Of a stretch of 26,907 nucleotides of DNA, positions 1 through 6,956 are shown piece after piece. Each line of letters opens with the position of its first letter. Position 1 is the stretch's first letter. The position numbers and the translations under genes were made by a program. Under the pieces are notes generated by a model, which saw only the letters and a list, made by a program, of their open reading frames with translations, ran no database searches and had not been told where the DNA came from. Source of the stretch: CAWDNM01 sp964521195. GTDB lineage: Bacteria > Actinomycetota > Coriobacteriia > Anaerosomatales > JAAXUF01. Location: the NCBI GenBank assembly GCA_964521195.1, contig CAZFRE010000013.1:1-26907 (forward strand). The letters run 5' to 3'.

Positions 1-46
1 CGGCCGACGCGCCGGGCGAGGCGCGCGATGACGCCGGAAGCGGGGC

Positions 47-391
47 GTGAGCGCGGTGGCCACCGACCGCAGGGCGGCCGCGCGCGCGTATCGCGAGGAG
101 CGTCGGCCCGCCGGCGTGTTCCGGGTGCGCAACACCCTCACCGGGCTCGCACTGCTCGGGACCAGCGTCGACCTGCCGTCGATGTTGAACCGGCAACGGT
201 TCCAGCTCGAGATGGGTGGGCACCCGGACAAGGCGCTGCAGGCAGCGTGGAACGCCTGCGGGCCGGACGCGTTCGTGTTCGAGGTGCTCGACACGCTCGA
301 GTGGCCCGAGGACCCCGCGTATGACCCGCGCGAGGACCTCAGGGAGTTGCTCGGCATGTGGGCCGAACGTCTCGAAACCGACGGCGAGTGA
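47..391 (+). CDS. GIY-YIG nuclease family protein (small, 114 aa)
   Basis: The protein resembles small GIY-YIG-fold proteins. Near residue 24 it reads GVFRVRNT, followed about ten residues later by LLGTS. These match the GIY and YIG strands of the fold in the degenerate form seen in this subfamily. Next come NRQRFQLEMGGHP, with the conserved Arg, and FVFEVLDTLE near the C-terminus. The start is GTG at 47, because an in-frame TGA at 29-31 rules out an earlier one. No strong ribosome binding site is visible. Family members can be endonucleases, but this short form may bind nucleic acid without cutting it. The substrate cannot be told from sequence. It is separated from the next gene by a promoter. 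Confidence 0.7.
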   Translation: MSAVATDRRAAARAYREERRPAGVFRVRNTLTGLALLGTSVDLPSMLNRQRFQLEMGGHPDKALQAAWNACGPDAFVFEVLDTLEWPEDPAYDPREDLRELLGMWAERLETDGE

Positions 392-418
392 GCGCGCGGT
401 CTCGCTCTCGACGGCATC

Positions 419-427
419 TGCTATAAT
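419..427 (+). promoter_or_regulatory. Extended -10 promoter of the HEAT-like gene
   Basis: TGCTATAAT is a perfect -10 hexamer (422-427) with the TGn extension. No good -35 is seen at the usual distance, as is common for extended -10 promoters. Transcription would start near 434, giving a leader of about 77 nt to the ATG at 511. The leader begins in a 6-bp hairpin (CGCGGC 430-435, GCCGCG 442-447). Confidence 0.7.
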
Positions 428-510
428 CTCGCGGCGCTCGTGCCGCGTCAGGCACAGCTGTTGGGGAATACACCCGACGACCTTCCCGCTTCGATCCCCG
501 GAGTTCTTTC

Positions 511-1152
511 ATGGCTGACAAGAAGGGCTTCTCGGCAGATGCCGACAAAGCCGAGCTCGCCGAACGTGCCGTAACCGATCCCAAGCTCCTCAAGGAGATC
601 ATCGCCGCACTCGCGGGCGACGATCGCCGTGCGCGTCAGGCGGCCGCGAGCATGGTCCGCGGAGTCGCCGAGATGGACCCAGCGCTGCTCAAGCCCTACG
701 CGGGCGAGCTGACCGACGCCCTGCACCGCCCCGAGTCACAGACCCGCTGGGAGGTGCTCGGCACGTTCGAGAAGCTCGTCGGGGTGGATGCGCGGCTCGT
801 GGACAAGGCGCTCGGCGGCGCGGAGACGGCGCTGCACGACGAGGAGTCGGGTGTGGTTCGCCTGGCGGCGTTCAGGCTCATGTGCGCGTACGGCGCGACC
901 ACCGCGCACCGCTCGGACCGCGTCTGGCCGCTCATCGACGAGGCGATCCGCTGCTACCACGGCGACGCTGAGTTCCCTGCGATGCTGACGAGCGTCATCG
1001 AGCTGGTGACCGGTGGCGCCTCGGATGAGGTGAAGCTGGCTGCAGCGGAAAGGATGGCGTTCGACGCGGAGAACGGCAAGGGTCTGCTCAAGCGCCGGGC
1101 ATCGAGCATCGTCGCCGCCGCGCCCAAGAAGCGCGGTCGCAAGAAGGCGTAG
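511..1152 (+). CDS. HEAT-repeat-like protein with basic C-terminal tail
   Basis: This 213-residue protein is almost entirely helical, built of paired amphipathic helices rich in Ala and Leu (for example DDRRARQAAASMVRGVAE and EESGVVRLAAFRLMCAYG). That is the pattern of HEAT/ARM-type repeat scaffolds. The last dozen residues are strongly basic (PKKRGRKKA), like tails that contact nucleic acid. There is no signal peptide or membrane segment. The start ATG has CGGAG 7 nt upstream. It stands alone behind an extended -10 promoter and converges on the next gene with only 52 bp between them. The function is unknown. A protein- or nucleic-acid-binding scaffold is inference from the fold and the tail. 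Confidence 0.75.
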   Translation: MADKKGFSADADKAELAERAVTDPKLLKEIIAALAGDDRRARQAAASMVRGVAEMDPALLKPYAGELTDALHRPESQTRWEVLGTFEKLVGVDARLVDKALGGAETALHDEESGVVRLAAFRLMCAYGATTAHRSDRVWPLIDEAIRCYHGDAEFPAMLTSVIELVTGGASDEVKLAAAERMAFDAENGKGLLKRRASSIVAAAPKKRGRKKA

Positions 1153-1204
1153 ACGGCAGGCGCAGCGCGCCTTCGATCGAACGCGGCAGCGCGGCTTCGG
1201 TGCG

Positions 1205-1594
1205 TCAGGCCACGCTTGCCTGGGCGAGCGCTTCCTGGATGCGCGCGAGCAGCAGGTGCCCGGGGAGGTTCTTCTTGATGTAGCCGTCGGCGCGGCACCG
1301 GTTCGTGATCTGGATCAGGTCGGCTTCCGGCTCAGACGAGAAGATGACGATCCTCAGGTCGTTCTGCATCACGTTGCGCTTGAGGATCAGGCACAGGTCG
1401 TCACCCTTGAGGGACGGCATGTTGTAGTCCATGAGGATGAGATCGGGCTCCACGCTGCGAACGACGGCTGCAACGCCGGCCCACTGCTCGCACGTGTGGA
1501 CTTCGTGACCGGCTCCGCGCAGTAGCTGGGCGGTGCAGGACAGGATGAACGGCTCGTCATCTACGAGCAGGATCTTGTAGGACTGTGGGCTCAT
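1205..1594 (-). CDS. Single-domain response regulator (CheY-like receiver)
   Basis: The 129 residues form one receiver domain and nothing more. The acidic pair is D12-D13 (LLVDDEP), the phosphoacceptor is D56 (LILMDYNMP), the switch Ser is in VIFSSEP, and the conserved Lys is in DGYIKKN. With no output domain, it must act by protein contact, as CheY or a phosphorelay shuttle does. It is divergent from the NarL-type regulator and lies near the chemotaxis operon, so it could be a second CheY. However, it is on the opposite strand and has no motif tying it to CheA or to a motor. The start is ATG with CGGAG about 11 nt upstream. Confidence 0.88.
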   Translation of the reverse strand: MSPQSYKILLVDDEPFILSCTAQLLRGAGHEVHTCEQWAGVAAVVRSVEPDLILMDYNMPSLKGDDLCLILKRNVMQNDLRIVIFSSEPEADLIQITNRCRADGYIKKNLPGHLLLARIQEALAQASVA

Positions 1595-1621
1595 GCGCGC
1601 TGCATCTCCGATACTCTCTTG

Positions 1622-1644
1622 CCGACGCCGTCAGCCGGCGTCGG
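1622..1644. repeat. Inverted repeat between divergent regulators
   Basis: CCGACGCCG (1622-1630) and CGGCGTCGG (1636-1644) are perfect 9-bp arms around TCAGC. It lies between the minus-strand receiver gene and the -35 of the promoter at 1656, so it could be an operator for either gene. No T-run follows on either strand, so it is not a standard terminator. Confidence 0.5.
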
Positions 1645-1655
1645 ACCCCCCGTCA

Positions 1656-1683
1656 TTGGCTACACGGGTATCTTCGGTACACT
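1656..1683 (+). promoter_or_regulatory. Candidate sigma-70-type promoter of the NarL-type regulator
   Basis: TTGGCT (1656-1661), a 16-bp spacer and TACACT (1678-1683) make a reasonable promoter. Transcription would begin near 1690, leaving a leader of about 165 nt that contains three more inverted repeats. Confidence 0.5.
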
Positions 1684-1697
1684 GGGGGTGCGTCCGT

Positions 1698-1714
1698 ATC
1701 AGGAGAATCCTGAT
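1698..1714. repeat. Inverted repeat ATCAGGA-GAA-TCCTGAT
   Basis: Perfect 7-bp arms around GAA lie about 10 bp past the predicted start of transcription. The spacing and symmetry suit a dimeric regulator site or a small hairpin. Autoregulation by the downstream LuxR-type protein is a guess. Confidence 0.45.
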
Positions 1715-1748
1715 TCTCGTCTCGGGTTTCGCCTCACGCGTGCGCGCG

Positions 1749-1783
1749 GACGATCGTCGCTAAGGGAACGGGGCTTGGTTCCC
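1749..1783. repeat. Palindrome GACGATCGTC and inverted repeat GGGAAC...GTTCCC
   Basis: GACGATCGTC (1749-1758) is a perfect palindrome. Directly after it, GGGAAC (1764-1769) and GTTCCC (1778-1783) form an inverted repeat around 8 nt. The tail TTCCCGATAG resembles TTCCCTGATAG at 2597-2607, upstream of cheA. Confidence 0.4.
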
Positions 1784-1856
1784 GATAGTGAACAGCAACG
1801 AGTGCATACGTAGCCGGGGGCTCGAGCGCGCCACCAAACGACGCGTCGGGAGCGAC

Positions 1857-2522
1857 ATGACAACTCGCGTAGTGCTGGTCGATGACCACAAGATCGTCCG
1901 AGACGGTCTTCGCAGCATGCTCGCCAAGCAAAGTGACATCGAAGTCGTAGGCGAGGCCGACGACGGTCGTCGTGCGCTCGCGATCGTCTCGGAGCTCGAT
2001 CCCGACGTCGTCGTGATGGACATCGGGATGCGCGACATGAACGGGATCGAGGCCACCCGCCAGCTGCACGAGGCGCGACCGGATGTGAAGGTCATCGCGC
2101 TCTCCATGCACTCTGACCAGCGCTATGTCTCCGAGATGCTCTCCGCGGGCGCAAGCGGCTACCTCATCAAGGACAGCGCGTTCGAGGAGCTCGCCGCCGC
2201 GATCCGTGCCGTCGCATCCGGTCAGAGCTACCTGTCGCCAAGCGTTGCCGGCGTCGTGCTCGACGACTACCTGCGCCGCATGTCGGGTGCCGCCGAGGCG
2301 CCTGCCCAGCAGCCGGGCCGCGGACTGTCGACCCGCGAGCGTGAGGTGCTCAAGCTCATCGGCGACGGGCTGTCCACCAAGGAGATCGCGGCCGAGCTGC
2401 ACCTGAGCGTCAAGACCATCGAGACGCATCGCCGTCAGATCATGGAGAAGCTCGGCATCTACAACATCGCCGGGCTCATCAGATTCGCCCTCCGAGAAGG
2501 GCTCGTGTCGCTCGACGACTGA
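1857..2522 (+). CDS. NarL/FixJ-family response regulator (receiver + LuxR HTH)
   Basis: This 221-aa transcription factor has an N-terminal receiver (D9-D10, phosphoacceptor D55 in VVVMDIGM, Lys in YLIKDSA). A linker leads to a C-terminal LuxR-type helix-turn-helix at about 155-218 (LSTREREVLKLIGDGLSTKE, then VKTIETHRRQIMEKL). The Pro that usually follows the phosphorylation loop is Arg here (IGMRDMNG). I chose the ATG at 1857 because GGGAG lies just upstream and the receiver starts at once. Upstream in-frame codons would add 23 unrelated residues. The likely partner is the HisKA_3-type PAS kinase at 11895, since that kinase class pairs with NarL-type regulators and no other lies in the window. 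Confidence 0.93.
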   Translation: MTTRVVLVDDHKIVRDGLRSMLAKQSDIEVVGEADDGRRALAIVSELDPDVVVMDIGMRDMNGIEATRQLHEARPDVKVIALSMHSDQRYVSEMLSAGASGYLIKDSAFEELAAAIRAVASGQSYLSPSVAGVVLDDYLRRMSGAAEAPAQQPGRGLSTREREVLKLIGDGLSTKEIAAELHLSVKTIETHRRQIMEKLGIYNIAGLIRFALREGLVSLDD

Positions 2523-2589
2523 GCGCGGCTCGGATCACCTCGCGCTCCACCTGGCCCGATGCCGTTGGCTCCAATGCCTGAGGCCAGGG

Positions 2590-2607
2590 TAGGGGATTCC
2601 CTGATAG
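2590..2607. promoter_or_regulatory. Candidate operator upstream of cheA
   Basis: TAGGGGATTCCCTGATAG contains a near-symmetric AGGGGATTCCCT core. Its right half matches the TTCCCGATAG seen upstream of the NarL-type gene (1779-1788). It may be a binding site shared by both transcription units. The 2523-2704 stretch otherwise shows no convincing promoter or terminator. Confidence 0.3.
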
Positions 2608-2704
2608 ACACGTGGCAACTCCCGATGTTGGGCCTCACTCCGCCCGCCGACGAACTGTGAGGTGCGGCACATTCGCCGCACGTTCGTGGGAGCGGGGAGA
2701 GTCC

Positions 2705-2740
2705 ATGTCAACCATCACCACAGCGCGGAGCACGACGTGA
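2705..2740 (+). CDS. Possible 11-codon leader cistron overlapping the cheA start
   Basis: ATG at 2705 has a strong ribosome binding site (GGGGAGAG, 4-5 nt upstream). It opens a frame of 11 codons (MSTITTARSTT) ending in TGA at 2738-2740. That stop overlaps the GTG at 2737 as GTGA, the same junction used elsewhere in this operon for translational coupling. It could be a coupling leader for cheA. It could also mark the true start of cheA, if a one-base error or frameshift lies between 2708 and 2737. Confidence 0.3.
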   Translation: MSTITTARSTT

Positions 2741-4776
2741 CCGGCCGGGCCTCAGGGCACGAGCGGCTCTTCGACGCTGCCGCCGAGTCACTCATCCTCA
2801 TCGACCCGAGTGACGGCGATTCGGTCGCCGAGCTCGTAGAGCGCATCGCCGAGATAGCCGCATGGTTCGGCGCGTGCGACGATGCGCACCCGGCCCGGGC
2901 GTGCATGGCGGCGGCCCGCCGCCTCGAGTCCGGCGACGCTTCGGCGCTCCGCGAGATCGAGGCCACGTTCGGCGCGGCACGCGCAGAGGCGGATCGGGCG
3001 GCACGCGAGCCCGCCGCGTCGACCGCCGAGCCCGGCGCCGAGCCTGCGGCCGGCGCCCCGAGCGCCGAGGCCGGCTCCGGGCAGCCGGACCGCCGCCCCG
3101 CCGAGAAGCCCGCGTCCGCCGGCGTCGCGAAGACCCCGGCCGCCGCGATGCCGCTCGCGGGCGACGAGGAGCTTCTGCTCGACTTCGCCGTCCGTGCCGC
3201 CGAGCACCTCGACGAGGCCGACGAGCGCCTGCTCGCGCTCGAGTCGGACCCCACGGATTCCGAGGCCATCGACGCGGTGTTCCGCGCATTCCACACCATC
3301 AAGGGCATGTCCGGTTTCCTCGCGCTCGACGCGATCTCGGTACACGCCCATGACTCCGAGAACCTCCTCGCGGACTCCCGCGCGACCGGTGCGGCGCTGG
3401 ATGACGACCGCCTGCAGGCGCTCTTCTCGGCGGTCGACCGGATGCGGGTGCTCGTGGCACAGGCCGCGGGGCTCGAGGTCGAGCAGACCGCGGGAGATGA
3501 GATTCCGGCCGAAGACGCCGATGGCGACGAAGCGGCCGAGCCCGTCCAGGACGACGAGCAGCCCGGCGCTTCTGCCAAGGCCGCGAGTGCGGGTCAGATG
3601 CGCACGGGCAGCGTCCGCATCGAGGAGGGGCGTCTCGACGCGCTGCTCGACGCGATCGGCGAGATGGTGATCGCCGAGTCGATGGTCTCGGCGGCCACGC
3701 GCACCGGTGCCGACGCCGCACTGCTTGAGAGCCAGTTCGAGCGCCTCGACAAGATCACGCGCGAGCTGCAGCAGATGGCGACCTCGCTTCGCATGGTGCC
3801 GCTGCGCTCGACGTTCAGGCGCATGGCGCGGCTCGTGCGCGACACCGCCACCAAGGCGGGCAAGGACGTCGAGTTCGTCATCGTGGGCGAGGACACCGAG
3901 CTCGACAAGATCGTGGTCGACCGCATCTCCGACCCGCTTGTGCACGCGCTGCGCAACGCCGTCGACCACGGGATCGAGTCGCCGGAAGCGCGACTCGCCG
4001 CCGGCAAGCCGGCGCGTGGTCGCATCGAGCTGCGCGCGTTTCACGCGGGTGGCGCGATCCACGTCGAGATCTGCGACGACGGGCGCGGCATGGACGCCGA
4101 GGCGATCCTGAAGCGCGCTCGCGAGCGCGGTCTTCTCGGCGAGGACGAGCGGCCCGACGAGCGTGCGCTGCTCGACCTCGTGTTCGCCCCCGGGTTCTCG
4201 ACCGCCGAGCGGGTCACCGACGTGTCCGGTCGAGGTGTCGGCATGGACGTCGTGAAGCGCACGGTCGAAGAGCTGCGCGGTCGCGTCGACATGCGCAGCC
4301 GGGCCGGAGAGGGCACCACGCTCGAGATCCGGTTGCCGCTCACGCTCGCGATCATCGACGGCATGACGCTCAGGGTGGGCGAGGAGCGCTACGTGCTGCC
4401 GCTGCTGTCGATCCAGCGCTCTGTCCGCCCGCGGGCCGAGCAGGTCACGACCGTCGTCGGCCGCGGCGAGATGCTCTCGCTCGGCGAGGAGCTCATTCCC
4501 ATCATCCGGCTGCACCGGCTCTTCGACACCGCCGGTGCCGAGACCGACATCACCAACGCCGTCGTCGTGATCATCGACGACAACGGCATGCACGCGGGGC
4601 TCGTCGCATGCGAGCTTCTCGGTCAGCAGCAGACTGTCATCAAGCCGCTCGGCGAGGGGCTGCCCGAGCAGCCCGGCGTCGCCGGCGGCGCCATCATGTC
4701 CGACGGCCGCGTGGGGCTGATCCTCGACGCAGCCGGACTAGTTCGCCACGCGCAGCGTGGCGCGAACGTAACGTAG
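2737..4776 (+). CDS. cheA: Chemotaxis histidine kinase CheA
   Basis: CheA takes signals from chemoreceptors through CheW and passes phosphate to receiver proteins. From the GTG at 2737 (679 aa) the order is: an extra helical segment (about 10-95), an Ala/Pro/Glu-rich linker, the HPt domain with phospho-His 186 (FRAFHTIKGMSGFL), an acidic linker, the P3 dimerisation helices (about 287-350), the P4 ATPase with its N box (HALRNAVDHGIES, about 403), G1 (DDGRGMD, about 447) and G2 (GRGVGMDVV, about 498), and the CheW-like P5 from about 537. No recognisable P2 CheY-binding domain lies between HPt and P3. GTG at 2662 is in frame and would give 704 aa. I prefer 2737 because GGAG sits 6 nt upstream. 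It heads the chemotaxis operon. Confidence 0.95.
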   Translation: MTGRASGHERLFDAAAESLILIDPSDGDSVAELVERIAEIAAWFGACDDAHPARACMAAARRLESGDASALREIEATFGAARAEADRAAREPAASTAEPGAEPAAGAPSAEAGSGQPDRRPAEKPASAGVAKTPAAAMPLAGDEELLLDFAVRAAEHLDEADERLLALESDPTDSEAIDAVFRAFHTIKGMSGFLALDAISVHAHDSENLLADSRATGAALDDDRLQALFSAVDRMRVLVAQAAGLEVEQTAGDEIPAEDADGDEAAEPVQDDEQPGASAKAASAGQMRTGSVRIEEGRLDALLDAIGEMVIAESMVSAATRTGADAALLESQFERLDKITRELQQMATSLRMVPLRSTFRRMARLVRDTATKAGKDVEFVIVGEDTELDKIVVDRISDPLVHALRNAVDHGIESPEARLAAGKPARGRIELRAFHAGGAIHVEICDDGRGMDAEAILKRARERGLLGEDERPDERALLDLVFAPGFSTAERVTDVSGRGVGMDVVKRTVEELRGRVDMRSRAGEGTTLEIRLPLTLAIIDGMTLRVGEERYVLPLLSIQRSVRPRAEQVTTVVGRGEMLSLGEELIPIIRLHRLFDTAGAETDITNAVVVIIDDNGMHAGLVACELLGQQQTVIKPLGEGLPEQPGVAGGAIMSDGRVGLILDAAGLVRHAQRGANVT

Positions 4777-4789
4777 GGAGCACAAAGGA

Positions 4790-6400
4790 ATGAAGTGGTT
4801 CAACGGACTCCGAATCAGCGTGAGGCTTGCGCTGGGCTTCGGAGTGCTGTGCCTCATGCTGGTGGGAGTCGGCGCGATCGGCTACTACGGCATACAGCAG
4901 ATCATGGGGAAGAGCGCCGTCATCGCCGAGCAGGCAATGCCCGGCATCGACAACCTGCGCAACTTCCAAGCGATGCAGGAGTCGATGTTCACGTACAGCC
5001 AGGGCCTGCTTCTCGAGCCTGCCGCTGACGTCGCCAAGGAGTACAAGGACAGCTGGGCGCAGAACAACGACGACGCGAGTGCGGCACTGGACCGCTACGC
5101 CACGTCGTACGTATCGCCGGACAACGCCGACCTGGCGCCCAAGATGATCGCTGCGTGGGAGGCGCTCGCCGAAGCGGACGCACACGTGGTCGGCCTCTAC
5201 GACAAGTACGCCGAGACGGGCGACCGGAAGTACCTGCAGCAGGCCAAGGACTACGCGAACTCCACCGAGAACGATGTCTACAACGAATCGGTCACCATCC
5301 TCAGCACGATGATCGACAACGAGAACGCGTACGCCGCCGCGCTCATGGCCGCCAACCGCGCGAGCCAGCAGACAGCGGTCACGGCGCTCGCGATCGCGAT
5401 CGCGGTCAGCCTGGCGTTCGGCGTGGCGGTGGCGTGGATCATCACCGCCGGCGTGTCACGTCCGCTCGAGCGCGTCATCGCGAGCCTCATCGCCGGCGCC
5501 GACTCGGTCACGAGCGCGAGCGCGCAGGTCGCGTCGTCCTCCAACCTGCTCGCCGACGGAGCCTCCGAGCAGGCCGCGAACCTCGAGGAGACGTCGTCGT
5601 CGCTCGAGGAGATGAGCGGCATGACCCGCCAGAACGCCGACAACTCCCGCCAGGCCGACGCGATGGCGCGCGAGGCGCAGCAGGCCGCTGTGCGGGGCGT
5701 CGCGGTCGTCGGTGAGATGGGCGAGGCGATCGGGCTCATCAAGGACAGCTCGGACCGCACCGCCAAGATCATCAAGACGATCGACGAGATCGCATTCCAG
5801 ACCAACCTGCTCGCCCTGAACGCCGCCGTCGAGGCCGCACGCGCCGGTGAGGCCGGCAAGGGCTTCGCCGTCGTCGCCGAGGAGGTCCGCAGCCTCGCGC
5901 AGCGTTCCGCCGAGGCCGCCAAGAACACCTCGGCGCTCATCGAGGAGAGCCAGCAGCGCGCCGACAAGGGTGTCAACACGTCGCTGGAGGTCGCCGAGGC
6001 CCTCGCGCTGATCGCGGAGTCCGTCAACAACGTCACGCGACTGGCCGCCGAGATAGCCGCCGCAAGCGAGGAGCAGGCGCAGGGCATCGAGCAGGTCAAC
6101 GCGTCGGTCGCGCAGATGGACCGGGTCACGCAGTCCAACGCCGCCAACGCCGAGGAGTCCGCCTCGGCCAGCGAGGAGCTCTCCGCGCAGGCGCGCGAGC
6201 TCAACGACATGGTCGACGTGCTCATCGCGACCGTGCGTGGTGCGAAGGCCGCAGGCGAGCAGAAGCTGGCGACCGGTGGTCACGGCGGGCGTTTCCAGCA
6301 CGCCGGCCCACCGGCCATCCGCGCGGCGGGGGTCGCACCCCGTCCCAACAGTCCCGAAGCGGTCATTCCGCTTGATGACGACGATCTGACCGACTTCTAG
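4790..6400 (+). CDS. Methyl-accepting chemotaxis protein 1
   Basis: This 536-aa chemoreceptor has TM1 at about 10-32, a helical extracytoplasmic sensor of about 160 residues of four-helix-bundle type, and TM2 at about 196-216. After TM2 only a short HAMP-like helix is seen (SRPLERVIASL) before the methylation helix (NLEETSSSLEEMS). The signalling tip is canonical (EIAFQTNLLALNAAVEAARA). A diverged linker ends in the tail PEAVIPLDDDDLTDF. It lies 13 nt after cheA, with AAAGGA as ribosome binding site. The ligand cannot be predicted. DNA from 5747 to 6192 is identical to a block of the second receptor gene. Confidence 0.95.
   Translation: MKWFNGLRISVRLALGFGVLCLMLVGVGAIGYYGIQQIMGKSAVIAEQAMPGIDNLRNFQAMQESMFTYSQGLLLEPAADVAKEYKDSWAQNNDDASAALDRYATSYVSPDNADLAPKMIAAWEALAEADAHVVGLYDKYAETGDRKYLQQAKDYANSTENDVYNESVTILSTMIDNENAYAAALMAANRASQQTAVTALAIAIAVSLAFGVAVAWIITAGVSRPLERVIASLIAGADSVTSASAQVASSSNLLADGASEQAANLEETSSSLEEMSGMTRQNADNSRQADAMAREAQQAAVRGVAVVGEMGEAIGLIKDSSDRTAKIIKTIDEIAFQTNLLALNAAVEAARAGEAGKGFAVVAEEVRSLAQRSAEAAKNTSALIEESQQRADKGVNTSLEVAEALALIAESVNNVTRLAAEIAAASEEQAQGIEQVNASVAQMDRVTQSNAANAEESASASEELSAQARELNDMVDVLIATVRGAKAAGEQKLATGGHGGRFQHAGPPAIRAAGVAPRPNSPEAVIPLDDDDLTDF
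5747..6192 (+). repeat. 446-bp perfect direct repeat, copy 1 (in MCP 1)
   Basis: Base-by-base reading shows this block is identical to 7918-8363, including all third-codon positions. The genes differ at many synonymous sites immediately outside it (for example C5746 against G7917, and G6193 against C8364). It codes for the second part of the cytoplasmic bundle, including the CheA/CheW-binding tip. Confidence 0.95.
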
Positions 6401-6413
6401 AAGGGGGAGCACC

Positions 6414-6956
6414 ATGACGAATGTGCCCGTGGCCGGCAGCGCTCTGGCCGGCAAGTATCTGACCTTTGATCTGGGTGAAGAGCACTACGGCCTCGAGATC
6501 ATGCGCGTACAGGAGATCGTCGGCATCATGCCGGTCACGCGCGTCCCGCGCATGCCCGAGTTCGTCGCCGGCGTGGTCAACCTGCGCGGCAGGGTGATCC
6601 CCGTAGTGGACCTGCGGCTCGCCTTCGGGCTACCCGGCGCAGAGGTGACCGAGAGGTCCTGCATCATCGTTGTGAGCATCGAGCGCGAGGACGACTCGAC
6701 CGTCGTGATGGGCGTCATCGTCGACGAGGTGAGCGACGTGGCGTATCTCGCAGCTGATGCGATCGAAGAGACACCGGAGTTCGCCAGCGACGTCGATACG
6801 TCGTTCATCAAGGGCGTCGGCCGCATCGAACAGCGCGTACTGCTGCTGCTCGACATCGACCGCGTGTGGAGTGGAAGCGAGATGGAACTGGTCGGACGCG
6901 TTGCGGCGCCCGCCGCGAAGGATGAGTCTGCCGAGGAAGGGGAGAGCCGTGTTTAA
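6414..6956 (+). CDS. cheW: Chemotaxis adaptor CheW
   Basis: CheW links chemoreceptors to CheA. The 180-aa protein is one CheW domain: KYLTFDLGEEHYGLEIMRVQ, then VTRVPRMPEFVAGVVNLRGR with the conserved Arg used in receptor contact, VIPVVDLRLAFGLP, and a C-terminal VLLLLDIDRVW. A short acidic tail follows. It has a strong ribosome binding site (GGGGGAG) before ATG 6414 and sits between the two receptor genes. Its last codons overlap the start of the next receptor by 8 nt, which suggests translational coupling. Confidence 0.96.
   Translation: MTNVPVAGSALAGKYLTFDLGEEHYGLEIMRVQEIVGIMPVTRVPRMPEFVAGVVNLRGRVIPVVDLRLAFGLPGAEVTERSCIIVVSIEREDDSTVVMGVIVDEVSDVAYLAADAIEETPEFASDVDTSFIKGVGRIEQRVLLLLDIDRVWSGSEMELVGRVAAPAAKDESAEEGESRV

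Noticed and set aside
28..324. Overlapping plus-strand frame at the window start
   Set aside because: Arg/Ala-rich low-complexity product in another frame of the GIY-YIG gene, which has family motifs.
1171..1180. Palindrome TTCGATCGAA between the convergent HEAT-like and receiver genes
   Set aside because: Too short as a terminator and without a T-run on either strand; such AT/CG palindromes arise easily in this composition.
2788..4593. Long open frame on the minus strand opposite cheA
   Set aside because: It is a compositional shadow of a high-GC gene: the plus strand has clear CheA motifs, and the antisense product is low-complexity with no domain.
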